Source of the DNA: Desulfobulbaceae bacterium
GTDB lineage: Bacteria; Desulfobacterota; Desulfobulbia; Desulfobulbales; SURF-16
Length of the DNA stretch: 6,855 bases
Direction of reading: 5' to 3'
Assembly: GCA_024763495.1 (NCBI GenBank)
Contig: JANTFJ010000134.1
Coordinates: forward strand, 1-6,855
The notes under the pieces were generated by a model. The model had not been told where the DNA came from. It did not search any database and worked only from the letters and a program-made list of their open reading frames with translations. The translations under genes and the position numbers were made by a program. Below are positions 1 through 6,695 of the stretch, one piece after another (positions within the stretch are counted from its first letter, which is position 1; each line of letters opens with the position of its first letter).

Positions 1-2
1 TC

Positions 3-37
3 ATTTTCTGCGAATAGCAGCGCTATTTAAAGAAAAT
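3..37. terminator. Palindromic hairpin, possible weak terminator
   Basis: ATTTTCT (3-9) is complementary to AGAAAAT (31-37), and inside this AATAGC (13-18) is complementary to GCTATT (22-27) around the three-base loop AGC. The two arms are separated by a symmetrical 3 x 3 internal loop. The outer arm supplies a U-rich 3' flank on the minus strand only in part (ATTTTCT at the 3' side becomes AGAAAAT), so this is not a textbook intrinsic terminator. It lies about 115 bases downstream of the stop codon of the minus-strand operon and could end that transcript or one entering from the left. An operator palindrome is the alternative. Confidence 0.3.
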
Positions 38-103
38 TAGCGGAAAAATGGGCCAATTTATCCGATTTTGCAGTAGGCTCTATATTCTCGGACAGCCGGG
101 TCG

Positions 104-148
104 TCGCACCTGTGCAGGTCATGGTGCGAACCGAGCGAGTTCCATGAC
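104..148. repeat. Overlapping inverted repeats after the operon stop codon
   Basis: Two inverted repeats share bases. TCGCACC (104-110) pairs with GGTGCGA (123-129), seven pairs with a 12-base loop. GTCATGG (118-124) pairs with CCATGAC (142-148), extended by AAC/GTT after a four-base bulge. They cannot both form, because 123-124 belong to both. The second begins three bases beyond the stop codon of the minus-strand nitrilase-RfaE2 gene. Neither is followed by a T-run in the minus direction, so a Rho-independent terminator is not supported. The rest of 1-150 shows no gene I recognise. Confidence 0.4.
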
Positions 149-150
149 AT

Positions 151-1419
151 TCATGCTGGTTGATTTTTTATTTTTTTTATCAGTATGGTTGTTGAAATCT
201 TCTCCACCAGATCAACAGTCACTACCTGACCACCGTTTGCCATAACCTCTGCAGCTCCGACAATTTCGCCAGGCGCCCAGTCAGCGCCCTTGACCAGCAC
301 ATCAGGCAGCAGCCCGGCAATCAACTCAAGGGGCGTATCATCACCAAAAAGGACAACATGATCCACGCAGCCCAGGGCCGCCAGTACCCGGGCCCGGCTG
401 TTTTCATTATTTACCGGACGTTCGGGCCCTTTAATTGAACGGATTGAGGCATCATTGTTAAGCCCCACCAGCAGGCAGTCTCCCTGCTGCCGAGCCGCCT
501 CCAGATAAGAAACATGCCCTTCATGAAGTATATCAAAACAGCCATTGGTAAATACCAGTTTTCGGCCTGTTTTTTTATATTGTTCAACAATTTTCGTCAG
601 TTTGGCCAGGGACACTATCTTGTCGGAATCGGCTGAACGCCAGGGCGTGGTTCCGGCTGTATTGAAACGTGCCCGAACCCGATCGACCAGGGCAGGTTCA
701 ACTTCTTGATAAACGGCTGCTGCCTCAGTACCCGCCTCGCTTAAGACAGCACCATCCGGCCCGATGAGCAGGGAATGACCTGCCAGGGTATTGCCGCTGC
801 CGGCCTCACCACTGCCGTTAGTGGCGGCGATAAAAATTTGATTTTCCACGGCCCGAGCCTTAAGCAGGGTTCGCCAATGCGCCAGGCGTTCCAGGGGCCA
901 CTGGGCGGAAACCGCCAGCAGCCTGGCTCCCTGGACAGTATGAAGACGGGCAAGTTCCGGGAACCGAAGATCATAACAGACCAGCCCGCCCACCAGGCCG
1001 AGAGTAGTTTTAACGGGCCGGGGCCTGTTGCCCGCAACAAAATATTGATCTTCCTTAAAAGGGGCAAAGAGCTGTTGTTTGCGATATTGACCGGCAACAC
1101 CATCAGGACCGACAAAATAAAGGGTATTGAAAAATTTTTCTTTCCCATCCACTATATTACGTTCAGGCAGGGAACCGGCCAGATAAATATTATAATGGCC
1201 GGCCAGTTCAGTTACTTCAGCCAGCAGGTCATTTGTCCGGGCCGCCTGGCCGGCCATCTTATCATAGATAAATCCCCCGGCCCACAGTTCCGGCAGAACC
1301 AGCAGTCCGGGGCCGCTCGGGGCCAGAGTCGCCAGTCGATCTTTCACTGTTGCCAGATTAGCGACAATATCTCCTGCTTTAATATTAAACTGCAGGTAAC
1401 CTAAACCAAACAATTTCAT
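151..1419 (-). CDS. Nitrilase-superfamily hydrolase fused to heptose-1-phosphate adenylyltransferase (RfaE2 domain)
   Basis: This 422-residue protein has two domains. Residues 1 to about 255 are a carbon-nitrogen hydrolase with the complete nitrilase triad: Glu44 in LPELW, Lys114 in YRKQQLF and Cys148 in GLVCYDLRFPEL. The family hydrolyses amides or nitriles; the omega-amidase/Nit branch is the best match by eye, and the substrate is unknown. Residues from about 264 to 422 match the cytidylyltransferase-fold RfaE2 half of HldE, with FTNGCFD, the HEGH nucleotide-binding motif (299-302), SIKGPERPVN (328-337), LVKGADW (375-381) and the closing STT (409-411). In the known pathway this activity converts D-glycero-beta-D-manno-heptose 1-phosphate and ATP to ADP-heptose, the precursor of the LPS core. 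No signal peptide is visible, so it should be cytosolic. The ATG is preceded by AGAGGT five bases upstream and overlaps the stop of the YgiQ gene as ATGA, so translational coupling is likely. The RfaE1 kinase partner usually fused to RfaE2 is absent here and replaced by the hydrolase. The domain calls are secure; the joint role is not. Confidence 0.93.
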   Translation of the reverse strand: MKLFGLGYLQFNIKAGDIVANLATVKDRLATLAPSGPGLLVLPELWAGGFIYDKMAGQAARTNDLLAEVTELAGHYNIYLAGSLPERNIVDGKEKFFNTLYFVGPDGVAGQYRKQQLFAPFKEDQYFVAGNRPRPVKTTLGLVGGLVCYDLRFPELARLHTVQGARLLAVSAQWPLERLAHWRTLLKARAVENQIFIAATNGSGEAGSGNTLAGHSLLIGPDGAVLSEAGTEAAAVYQEVEPALVDRVRARFNTAGTTPWRSADSDKIVSLAKLTKIVEQYKKTGRKLVFTNGCFDILHEGHVSYLEAARQQGDCLLVGLNNDASIRSIKGPERPVNNENSRARVLAALGCVDHVVLFGDDTPLELIAGLLPDVLVKGADWAPGEIVGAAEVMANGGQVVTVDLVEKISTTILIKKIKNQPA

Positions 1420-3131
1420 TTCTTACCTCTTCTATTTTCCAACGCCTTTCTTTGCCTGCGCCGTTCAGTCACGCCCCTGGCTGTAAAAAGCGGTTCAAGA
1501 GTATCACGGTCAAGACCGGAAACATACATGGCAGTGGCCAGGGTGCCGGGAGTTGGGGTAAAATCCTGGAACTGCCGGGCCGGGAGTTTAAGTTTTTGTA
1601 AATTCTCAGCCAGGGTCTGCATATCACTCATGGTACAACCCGGATGGGCTGAGATAAAATAAGGATTAAAAATAATTTTTTTCCGCAGTCGGGCTGCAAG
1701 CTTACGGGCCGCAGCCAGAAAACGGGGCAGAACATCCGGCTTTTGTTTATGCATCAGGCGAAGAACATTTTCCTCCGTATGCTCAGGGGCAATCTTTAAC
1801 ATGCCGGGCACATGACGATCTAAAAGCACTTTCAGCAGTCCCGGTGTTTTAAGCAGCAGTTCCATCCGCAGCCCTGATGAAATATAAACATTTTTCACTC
1901 CTTTTATTGCCGCGACATCCTTGAGCAGTTGAATAAATTTTGCTTCATTAACCTTCAGGCCAGGGCAGGCCTGGGGATAGAGGCAATCATGGCGTTGACA
2001 GCTTTTTTTTGCGCATGAGGTACCATAAAGATTGGCGGTGGGGCCGCCAAGGTCGGTAATCGTGCCCTTGAAATCAGCCATTCGGCTGATGGTTTTCGCT
2101 TCATTAACAATCGATTTACGGCTGCGGCTGACTACCACCGGCCCCTGATGCCTGCTGATAGCGCAGAATGAACAATTACCGGAACATCCCCGGACAATAG
2201 TAATGGAATGACAAATCATGTTCCAGGCCGGCACATCGGCTGCCGCCGGATGAACGGCCCGGACATAGGGCAGGCTGTATAACCTGTCAAGTTCTACCGT
2301 GGTCAGCGGCGGCTGGGGAGGATTCTGGACAATCCAGGCACCCTGCTGCTCCTGCAGAACATAGCGGGTAGAAAGAGAGCGGCTGTGGCGGTCAAGAGCA
2401 AGTTCGGTTTTCAAAAACCTGCTCTTGTCAATATTTATCTCTTTCCAGGAATCGAGGAGCAGACAGTCGTGATAAGAACCGTCTTCTCTTTCCTTGGGGC
2501 TCAAGCGGACACAGCAGCCGGGTATATTGTTAACAGCTTTTTTCGCCTTCAGCTGCCGGGCAATATCCAGGACAGCCCTTTCGCCCATGCCGTAAACCAG
2601 GATATCGGCCTTGGCATCTGTTAAAATCGAGCCCCGCAGATTATCTTGTTTATAGTCATAATGAACAAAACGACGTAAAGAAGCCTCAAGACCACCTAAA
2701 ACAATGGGCACATCTTTGTAGGCCCTGCGGGCCAGGTTTGCATATCTGATTACTGCCCGGTCAGGCCGACGGCGCTCAACCTTAACCCGTTTTCCGCCGA
2801 AATAAGGATTACCGTGGGCTGAATAGCTGTCATCTTCCCGTACCCTGGCGTTGCCGGTATAGTTGGCGACTATGGAATCAAGATTGCCGGCGGTTATTCC
2901 CCAGAAAAGACGGGGCGGGCCAAAAATTTTAAAAGAATCAACTGAATCGTAGCGGGGTTGGGCCAGCACTGCTACCCGATAACCGTGATGCTCGAGCCAG
3001 CGACCGATCAGGGCCACGCCAAAGGATGGATGGTCGATATAAGCGTCACCGGTGACCAGGATAATATCCACATAGTCCCAGCCACGATCAGCCATTTCCT
3101 GTTTACCGGCAGGCAGAAAATTTCTTGTCAC
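1416..3131 (-). CDS. ygiQ: YgiQ family radical SAM protein (UPF0313)
   Basis: With the GTG start at 3131 the protein has 571 residues. The N-terminus FLPAGKQEM followed by GWDYVDIILVTGDAYIDHPS (18-37) is the hallmark of YgiQ. The radical SAM cluster is CSGNCSFC, with Cys316, Cys320 and Cys323 in CxxxCxxC spacing, expected to hold a 4Fe-4S cluster that cleaves S-adenosylmethionine. A second cysteine group (373, 378, 383, 389) follows and may bind another cluster or metal. The substrate of the family is not known to me. It is shorter than E. coli YgiQ (over 700 residues), and the difference looks like a missing C-terminal extension; the protein ends in a basic tail. The same frame stays open to a TTG at 3191, but GTG is preferred: it has AAGGAG upstream, gives the family N-terminus, and the extension would be translated through a stable hairpin. 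It is the first gene of a two-gene operon and its stop overlaps the next start. Confidence 0.93.
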   Translation of the reverse strand: MTRNFLPAGKQEMADRGWDYVDIILVTGDAYIDHPSFGVALIGRWLEHHGYRVAVLAQPRYDSVDSFKIFGPPRLFWGITAGNLDSIVANYTGNARVREDDSYSAHGNPYFGGKRVKVERRRPDRAVIRYANLARRAYKDVPIVLGGLEASLRRFVHYDYKQDNLRGSILTDAKADILVYGMGERAVLDIARQLKAKKAVNNIPGCCVRLSPKEREDGSYHDCLLLDSWKEINIDKSRFLKTELALDRHSRSLSTRYVLQEQQGAWIVQNPPQPPLTTVELDRLYSLPYVRAVHPAAADVPAWNMICHSITIVRGCSGNCSFCAISRHQGPVVVSRSRKSIVNEAKTISRMADFKGTITDLGGPTANLYGTSCAKKSCQRHDCLYPQACPGLKVNEAKFIQLLKDVAAIKGVKNVYISSGLRMELLLKTPGLLKVLLDRHVPGMLKIAPEHTEENVLRLMHKQKPDVLPRFLAAARKLAARLRKKIIFNPYFISAHPGCTMSDMQTLAENLQKLKLPARQFQDFTPTPGTLATAMYVSGLDRDTLEPLFTARGVTERRRQRKALENRRGKK

Positions 3132-3141
3132 AGGCCCTTTG

Positions 3142-3147
3142 CTCCTT
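3142..3147 (-). promoter_or_regulatory. Shine-Dalgarno site for ygiQ
   Basis: On the minus strand AAGGAG stands ten bases before the GTG codon at 3131-3129. It decides the start in favour of GTG over the in-frame TTG at 3191. The spacing is slightly long but acceptable. Confidence 0.65.
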
Positions 3148-3163
3148 ATTTTACAGGGTAAGC

Positions 3164-3229
3164 GCTCACCGGGCAGCGAATCTTGCCGCAATCAGCCTGG
3201 CCTGCGGAAAAATTCACTATCCGGTGAGC
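3164..3229 (-). ncRNA. Rod-like hairpin in the ygiQ leader (candidate structured RNA)
   Basis: Read as minus-strand RNA, GCTCACCGG (3229-3221) pairs perfectly with CCGGTGAGC (3172-3164). After an A x C mismatch comes a U-G pair and then ten pairs between AGTGAATTTT (3218-3209) and AAGATTCGCT (3184-3175), two of them G-U. After one U x C mismatch CCGCA (3207-3203) pairs with TGCGG (3190-3186) around a 12-base loop. That makes about 25 pairs in 66 bases. Three non-Watson-Crick positions are G-U on this strand but would be A-C mismatches on the plus strand, so the minus RNA is the more likely functional form. It ends 16 bases before the ygiQ Shine-Dalgarno site. I do not recognise a known riboswitch class in it; a leader regulatory hairpin, a processed small RNA or a palindromic repeat element are all possible. 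Confidence 0.55.
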
Positions 3230-3249
3230 AGTTCCAGTCAATTTAGATA

Positions 3250-3278
3250 TTGCGCTCAACCATGGCCGTGCTTACTAT
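3250..3278 (+). promoter_or_regulatory. Candidate sigma-70 promoter for the DUF493 gene
   Basis: TTGCGC (3250-3255) and TACTAT (3273-3278) are separated by exactly 17 bases. The first matches the -35 consensus at three of six positions and the second matches the -10 consensus at four of six. This would start transcription near 3285, giving a leader of about 40 bases before the ATG at 3326. The opposite strand reads TATAGT at 3279-3274, so the same bases could serve a leftward -10 box. Confidence 0.4.
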
Positions 3279-3325
3279 ACCTATGTTAGTGAAATCCGAA
3301 AAGCACAAAAGGAAATATAAAAGCC

Positions 3326-3589
3326 ATGCCCACATTCTGCCAGACAAGAAAACCGGATATAGATTATCCCTGCCGGTGGGAATATCGTCTCATTGGCTCG
3401 GACAGAGAGGATATCTGCCGGGCCATCGATGAAATAATCTGCCAGGAATATCAACTGAGCCGAACCAACAGCAGCAAAAACGGAAAATATCTCGCAATGC
3501 GCCTGTTGCTGATTGTCGAGAACGAAAAAACCCGCGACAGTTATTTCCATCGCCTTAAAGATCATCCGGCAATTAAAATGGTTATCTGA
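3326..3589 (+). CDS. DUF493 / UPF0250 family protein (YbeD-like)
   Basis: This protein of 87 residues has the size and pattern of the YbeD family: an N-terminal DYPCRWEYRLIGSDRED strand-helix segment, a central SSKNGKYLAMRLLLIV strand, and an ending of the form HPAIKMVI, where E. coli YbeD ends in a similar I-V-R-M-V-L stretch. E. coli YbeD is known to have an ACT-like ferredoxin fold and is suspected to be a small-molecule-binding regulator; no activity is established. No membrane segment or signal peptide is visible. The ATG follows AAAAGGAAA (3307-3315), a little further upstream than usual. The gene diverges from ygiQ and is followed after 91 bases by the DUF3786 gene in the same direction, so the two may share a transcript. 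No strong terminator separates them. It lacks the dacA/lipB neighbours of the enteric gene. Confidence 0.85.
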   Translation: MPTFCQTRKPDIDYPCRWEYRLIGSDREDICRAIDEIICQEYQLSRTNSSKNGKYLAMRLLLIVENEKTRDSYFHRLKDHPAIKMVI

Positions 3590-3680
3590 TAAGTAACCGT
3601 TCACCAGGGTGTAAATCTTTGCAATATTTAAGTCTTTAAGCGTTTACCAGTGCCTTAGGCAGTTAACTATTAGACAAATC

Positions 3681-4511
3681 ATGAATCCTCTGGATGTCCT
3701 CAAACGAACCCCAAAAAGTAATTGCGGCAAGTGCGGCTATCCCGCCTGCCTGGCCTTTGCCGCCAATGTTGCCAAGAGTGGGGAAGACCCGACAAAATGT
3801 CCTTATATTGACCTTAACGGCCTGGACCTGAAAAAAAGAGGACAAACCGGACTTGAAGACATGGGCCGGGAACATGACCTTGAGCTTATCCGTCACCTGA
3901 AAGAAAAAATCAGCCGGCTTGATTTTGCTGAAATTGCTCCCGGACTTGGAGTAGACTGCTCACCGTCTCAGCCCCGAACCCTCAGGTTTCCCTATCTTGG
4001 TCAGGCCGTTGAACTGACAAAAGACGGCATACTGCTTGCCGGAAAGGAACCGGAAGATCCCCGCGACCAGATTCTTCTCTACAATTATATCCATTCCGGC
4101 GGCGGCCCAGAGCCACAAAACAACTGGATCGGCCTCGAGAGCCTGCCTAATTCCATTTCCAAAGTCAAAACCCTGGCCCGATACGGCGAGGAACGGATAA
4201 GCAAAATTTTTTCCGGTTTAACGCCTGAAAAAATAATCAATCTCTGCCGGCCGATACCCCATATTGTTGACAATGAAAGCTCAGCCACGGCAGCCCTGAT
4301 TTTTCAGGTTCTACCCCGGCTGCCTCAATATGTTCTATTCTGGGAAGAGGAAAAAGAAGAAGGGTTCCCGGCCAAGGTCAAAATTCTCTTTGACAAAGGG
4401 GTGATGAGCTTCCTTGATCTGGAATCCCTGGTTTTCAGTTCTGAAAGGCTGGCAGACAGGCTGGCCGTCCTTGCCCGGCAGGAGAATAGGCCGGACTCTG
4501 AGGCCGATTGA
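3681..4511 (+). CDS. Fe-S cluster domain protein with DUF3786 domain
   Basis: This protein of 276 residues starts with a small Fe-S domain of the type seen in corrinoid/acetyl-CoA pathway proteins (PF04060-like). Cys15, Cys18, Cys23 and Cys40 are spaced C-x2-C-x4-C-x16-C and should carry one 4Fe-4S cluster. Residues from about 85 to 265 match DUF3786, recognisable by DPRDQILLYNYI (126-137), WIGLESLPNSISK (149-161) and a late VLFWEEEKEEGFPAKVKILF stretch (218-237). The function of DUF3786 is unknown; in anaerobes it is often joined to this Fe-S domain, as here. It is probably cytosolic, as no signal or membrane segment is seen. The start is fixed by the family-like N-terminus LDVLKRTPKSNCGKCG, although no good Shine-Dalgarno sequence lies before the ATG. 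It converges on the FapA-like gene with 72 bases between the stops. Confidence 0.88.
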   Translation: MNPLDVLKRTPKSNCGKCGYPACLAFAANVAKSGEDPTKCPYIDLNGLDLKKRGQTGLEDMGREHDLELIRHLKEKISRLDFAEIAPGLGVDCSPSQPRTLRFPYLGQAVELTKDGILLAGKEPEDPRDQILLYNYIHSGGGPEPQNNWIGLESLPNSISKVKTLARYGEERISKIFSGLTPEKIINLCRPIPHIVDNESSATAALIFQVLPRLPQYVLFWEEEKEEGFPAKVKILFDKGVMSFLDLESLVFSSERLADRLAVLARQENRPDSEAD

Positions 4512-4583
4512 GAATTTTTCCGACAGCGCACAAAATATCCGCTGACCAATCACAGGATTCACAGTTCCGCCCATTCACGGGTA

Positions 4584-6695
4584 TTAGAAACGCAAGTCAT
4601 CATCCTGGCCTCCGAATTCGGCCTGAACTCGATTATTGCTGTAGAGAAAAACAGCCGGGCCATGATCAACTTTTTCCAGGAACTCTTTTTTCCCTATTTT
4701 AATGCTGGTATTGCCGTAACAACGATGTGAAATTTTAATCACCATTTTCCTGAGCTCCTTACGCATTTCTTTTTGCAGCTCTTCAAGATTATTTTTCACC
4801 CGGTGCTTCTGGTCAATTGTATTTTTTAATTTAGCCAGAATCCGGCTGAATAATTTCTTCTGTTCAGGTGACAGCGGTTCAAAACGCTGGGCAATTGCAT
4901 CTTTATCCAGACGGGACAATTTCATGGTTCGCATAATTCTGCTGATAGTCGCATCACAGAGACGGATATTTTTCTTCAATTTATTTAAACGAGCCAGTTT
5001 GTCCGGCGCCGAAGCAAGGGCAAGAGCAGTGGGGACATTGGAGGCCGAGCCGGATGAAGAAAGAACAATTTTTTTCGAAGAACAGACCGTGCCGCCGCTG
5101 ATTGAACCTCCCCGCTTTCCACTGCCGGGCCCTACCCTGATCTCCCCCACCGTCCTGATAATGGCATGGTATATATATTGTTTGACGACAAGATTCCCCT
5201 TTACCACCACCTTGGCAGCCTGAATATAATCAGCCTGGAGATTACCAAGAACTGTAACCTCGGTATGTTCGCCGATTATTCCGCCCTGAACCAGCAAATC
5301 CCCCTGTACCGTTAATTTAGCGCTGGGTTCAATACCGCCGCCGATAACCACGTTCCCGCTGGCCAGGACGGTAAAATCGGAACAGACTGAACCGCCAATA
5401 TTAAGGCTGCAATCAACATCTATATTGCCGGTGGAAAAATCAACATCACCGGAAACGCGATAGAGGGGATCAACACTGATTTTGTTATTCCTGAATAATA
5501 TCAGGCCATCGCATTCCGCGTAAAAATTTACAATGCCATTTTCTTCCTCTACCCTGACATTATCTCCGGCCTCTACCCGGTAGTCCACCCCTGCTTCGGC
5601 AGGCAGCTCTTTACCCAACAACGTGGTTCCCGTAATTCCCGCAGTAGGGGGATATTTCCGGGCAACCAGGGAATCTTTACCCACGGTCTGCACCAGGTTC
5701 AAGGAGCGAAAATCCATTGATCCGTCTTTGTTTAAATCACCGATCCGCTTTTCCCGGCTTACTGTAAAATCAAGTCTGCCTTCCTCACCATTAACCGGTT
5801 CCCGCCCCTGGGCCACCACATACCAACGGGCCAGCCCAGCCGGCAGATCAGGTTGACACAATCGATTCACAGCCTTCTTTTTAGCCCCGGATATTACACC
5901 AAATTTTTTTAAGGCCTTGATTATATCCGAATGTCCAGGACATCGTTGCGGAGCAAGCTGAGGAAGATTAATATACCAGGCCGTCATTTCATCGTCAGCC
6001 ATCCTTACTGGTGAAATAACGTCAAGCCGTTTATCAAGGATTGAAATATAACCAAACGCCGTGGCCCTGAATTCCCTGAGGTTAACGATTTCGACATTCT
6101 CCCCGGCCAGCAGTCCTTTAAAACGCGGGGCTTTGATACTGCGGCCATAAACATCCCGGCCAGGTCTGCCTTTAAGGGGCTCTTCTCTTTCGGCAATAAC
6201 CTCACCAGGCCGAACAGCTTTTGCCAGAACCTCAGCCTCTGGCTGACCAGGGGCGGCAAAAAACTCACTTAAGGCTTGAAAAGAAAGAGTTACTCCATTG
6301 CCCTGCCAGACATTGCCGTCCATCGACCATACCTGTTCTTCTTCTCCCAAAAAGGTAAACTTGACATTTCCCGGTATTCCGGGGGGGCGACCAGCCGCAA
6401 TTACCATCCGGCCACTCCAGCCCGAGTTCTTATTGACTTCTGCCGCGACAGCGCTGATTTTTCCGGATGACACACCATAGACTATTTTATTTTCCCGGAG
6501 CAGGCTGTTGATCATTTCTGCGGTTACAGCCCGGCGGGACGAGGTTTGTTCAAGAGAGAGGAGAACAGCTTCCAGATAATCAGCGCTGATTTCCAGCTTG
6601 ATTGTCCCCCAGTCAGCAGAAAACAGCAATTGCCCGGCGGGAAAATTCAGGGCATCAACCGCCTTGTCCTGGTCTGCTGTTTTCTGTTCAGTCAT
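4584..6695 (-). CDS. FapA family protein (DUF342)
   Basis: This protein of 703 residues belongs to the DUF342/FapA family. The N-terminal part holds AERDEP-like segments with the family motif EREEPLKGRPGRDVYG (169-184), echoed by ARKYPPTAGITGTTLLG (345-361). Residues from about 405 to 555 are a run of short Gly/Asp/Val-rich strands (GDVDFSTGNIDV, GNVVIGGGIEP, GDLLVQGGIIGE) typical of a right-handed beta-helix. Residues from about 560 to 655 are charged and helical, with heptad-like spacing that suggests a coiled coil. A short beta-rich tail ends in DDDLRF. There is no signal peptide or membrane segment. FapA was named for flagellar assembly in Vibrio, but family members occur in many contexts and their biochemistry is unclear. 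No flagellar gene is in this window. The ATG has no visible Shine-Dalgarno site: a heptamer repeat occupies that place, and no better internal start is seen. Confidence 0.9.
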   Translation of the reverse strand: MTEQKTADQDKAVDALNFPAGQLLFSADWGTIKLEISADYLEAVLLSLEQTSSRRAVTAEMINSLLRENKIVYGVSSGKISAVAAEVNKNSGWSGRMVIAAGRPPGIPGNVKFTFLGEEEQVWSMDGNVWQGNGVTLSFQALSEFFAAPGQPEAEVLAKAVRPGEVIAEREEPLKGRPGRDVYGRSIKAPRFKGLLAGENVEIVNLREFRATAFGYISILDKRLDVISPVRMADDEMTAWYINLPQLAPQRCPGHSDIIKALKKFGVISGAKKKAVNRLCQPDLPAGLARWYVVAQGREPVNGEEGRLDFTVSREKRIGDLNKDGSMDFRSLNLVQTVGKDSLVARKYPPTAGITGTTLLGKELPAEAGVDYRVEAGDNVRVEEENGIVNFYAECDGLILFRNNKISVDPLYRVSGDVDFSTGNIDVDCSLNIGGSVCSDFTVLASGNVVIGGGIEPSAKLTVQGDLLVQGGIIGEHTEVTVLGNLQADYIQAAKVVVKGNLVVKQYIYHAIIRTVGEIRVGPGSGKRGGSISGGTVCSSKKIVLSSSGSASNVPTALALASAPDKLARLNKLKKNIRLCDATISRIMRTMKLSRLDKDAIAQRFEPLSPEQKKLFSRILAKLKNTIDQKHRVKNNLEELQKEMRKELRKMVIKISHRCYGNTSIKIGKKEFLEKVDHGPAVFLYSNNRVQAEFGGQDDDLRF

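Noticed and set aside
118..180. Hairpin followed by the T-rich run at 164-179 as a plus-strand terminator
   Set aside because: The T-run starts about 15 bases after the stem and is part of the coding sequence of the minus-strand gene.
48..245. A 65-residue plus-strand frame with a hydrophobic stretch, possibly a small membrane protein
   Set aside because: The hydrophobic part comes from the T-rich complement of the lysine-rich tail of the RfaE2 domain. The frame has no convincing start signal and overlaps the real gene by about 95 bases.
775..1404. A 209-residue open frame on the plus strand
   Set aside because: It lies wholly opposite the nitrilase domain, whose catalytic motifs are intact. 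The translation shows no family I recognise and no ribosome binding site.
3580..3598. Hairpin GGTTA/TAACC over the DUF493 stop codon as a terminator
   Set aside because: There are only five pairs, AT-rich, with a nine-base loop and no T-run, so it is too weak to call.
3651..3661. Palindrome TGCCTTAGGCA before the DUF3786 gene as an operator
   Set aside because: A single short palindrome with no second copy and no clear promoter beside it; it may be chance.
4524..4544. CAGCG/CGCTG hairpin between the convergent genes as a two-way terminator
   Set aside because: The stem has five pairs around an 11-base loop and no T-run follows on either strand.
5711..5737. EF-hand or dockerin-like calcium loop (DLNKDGSMD, residues 320-328 of the FapA-like protein)
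   Set aside because: A similar DGS-V-D-F/Y segment is a normal part of DUF342 proteins as I recall them, so the match to DxNxDG is coincidental. No second loop is present.
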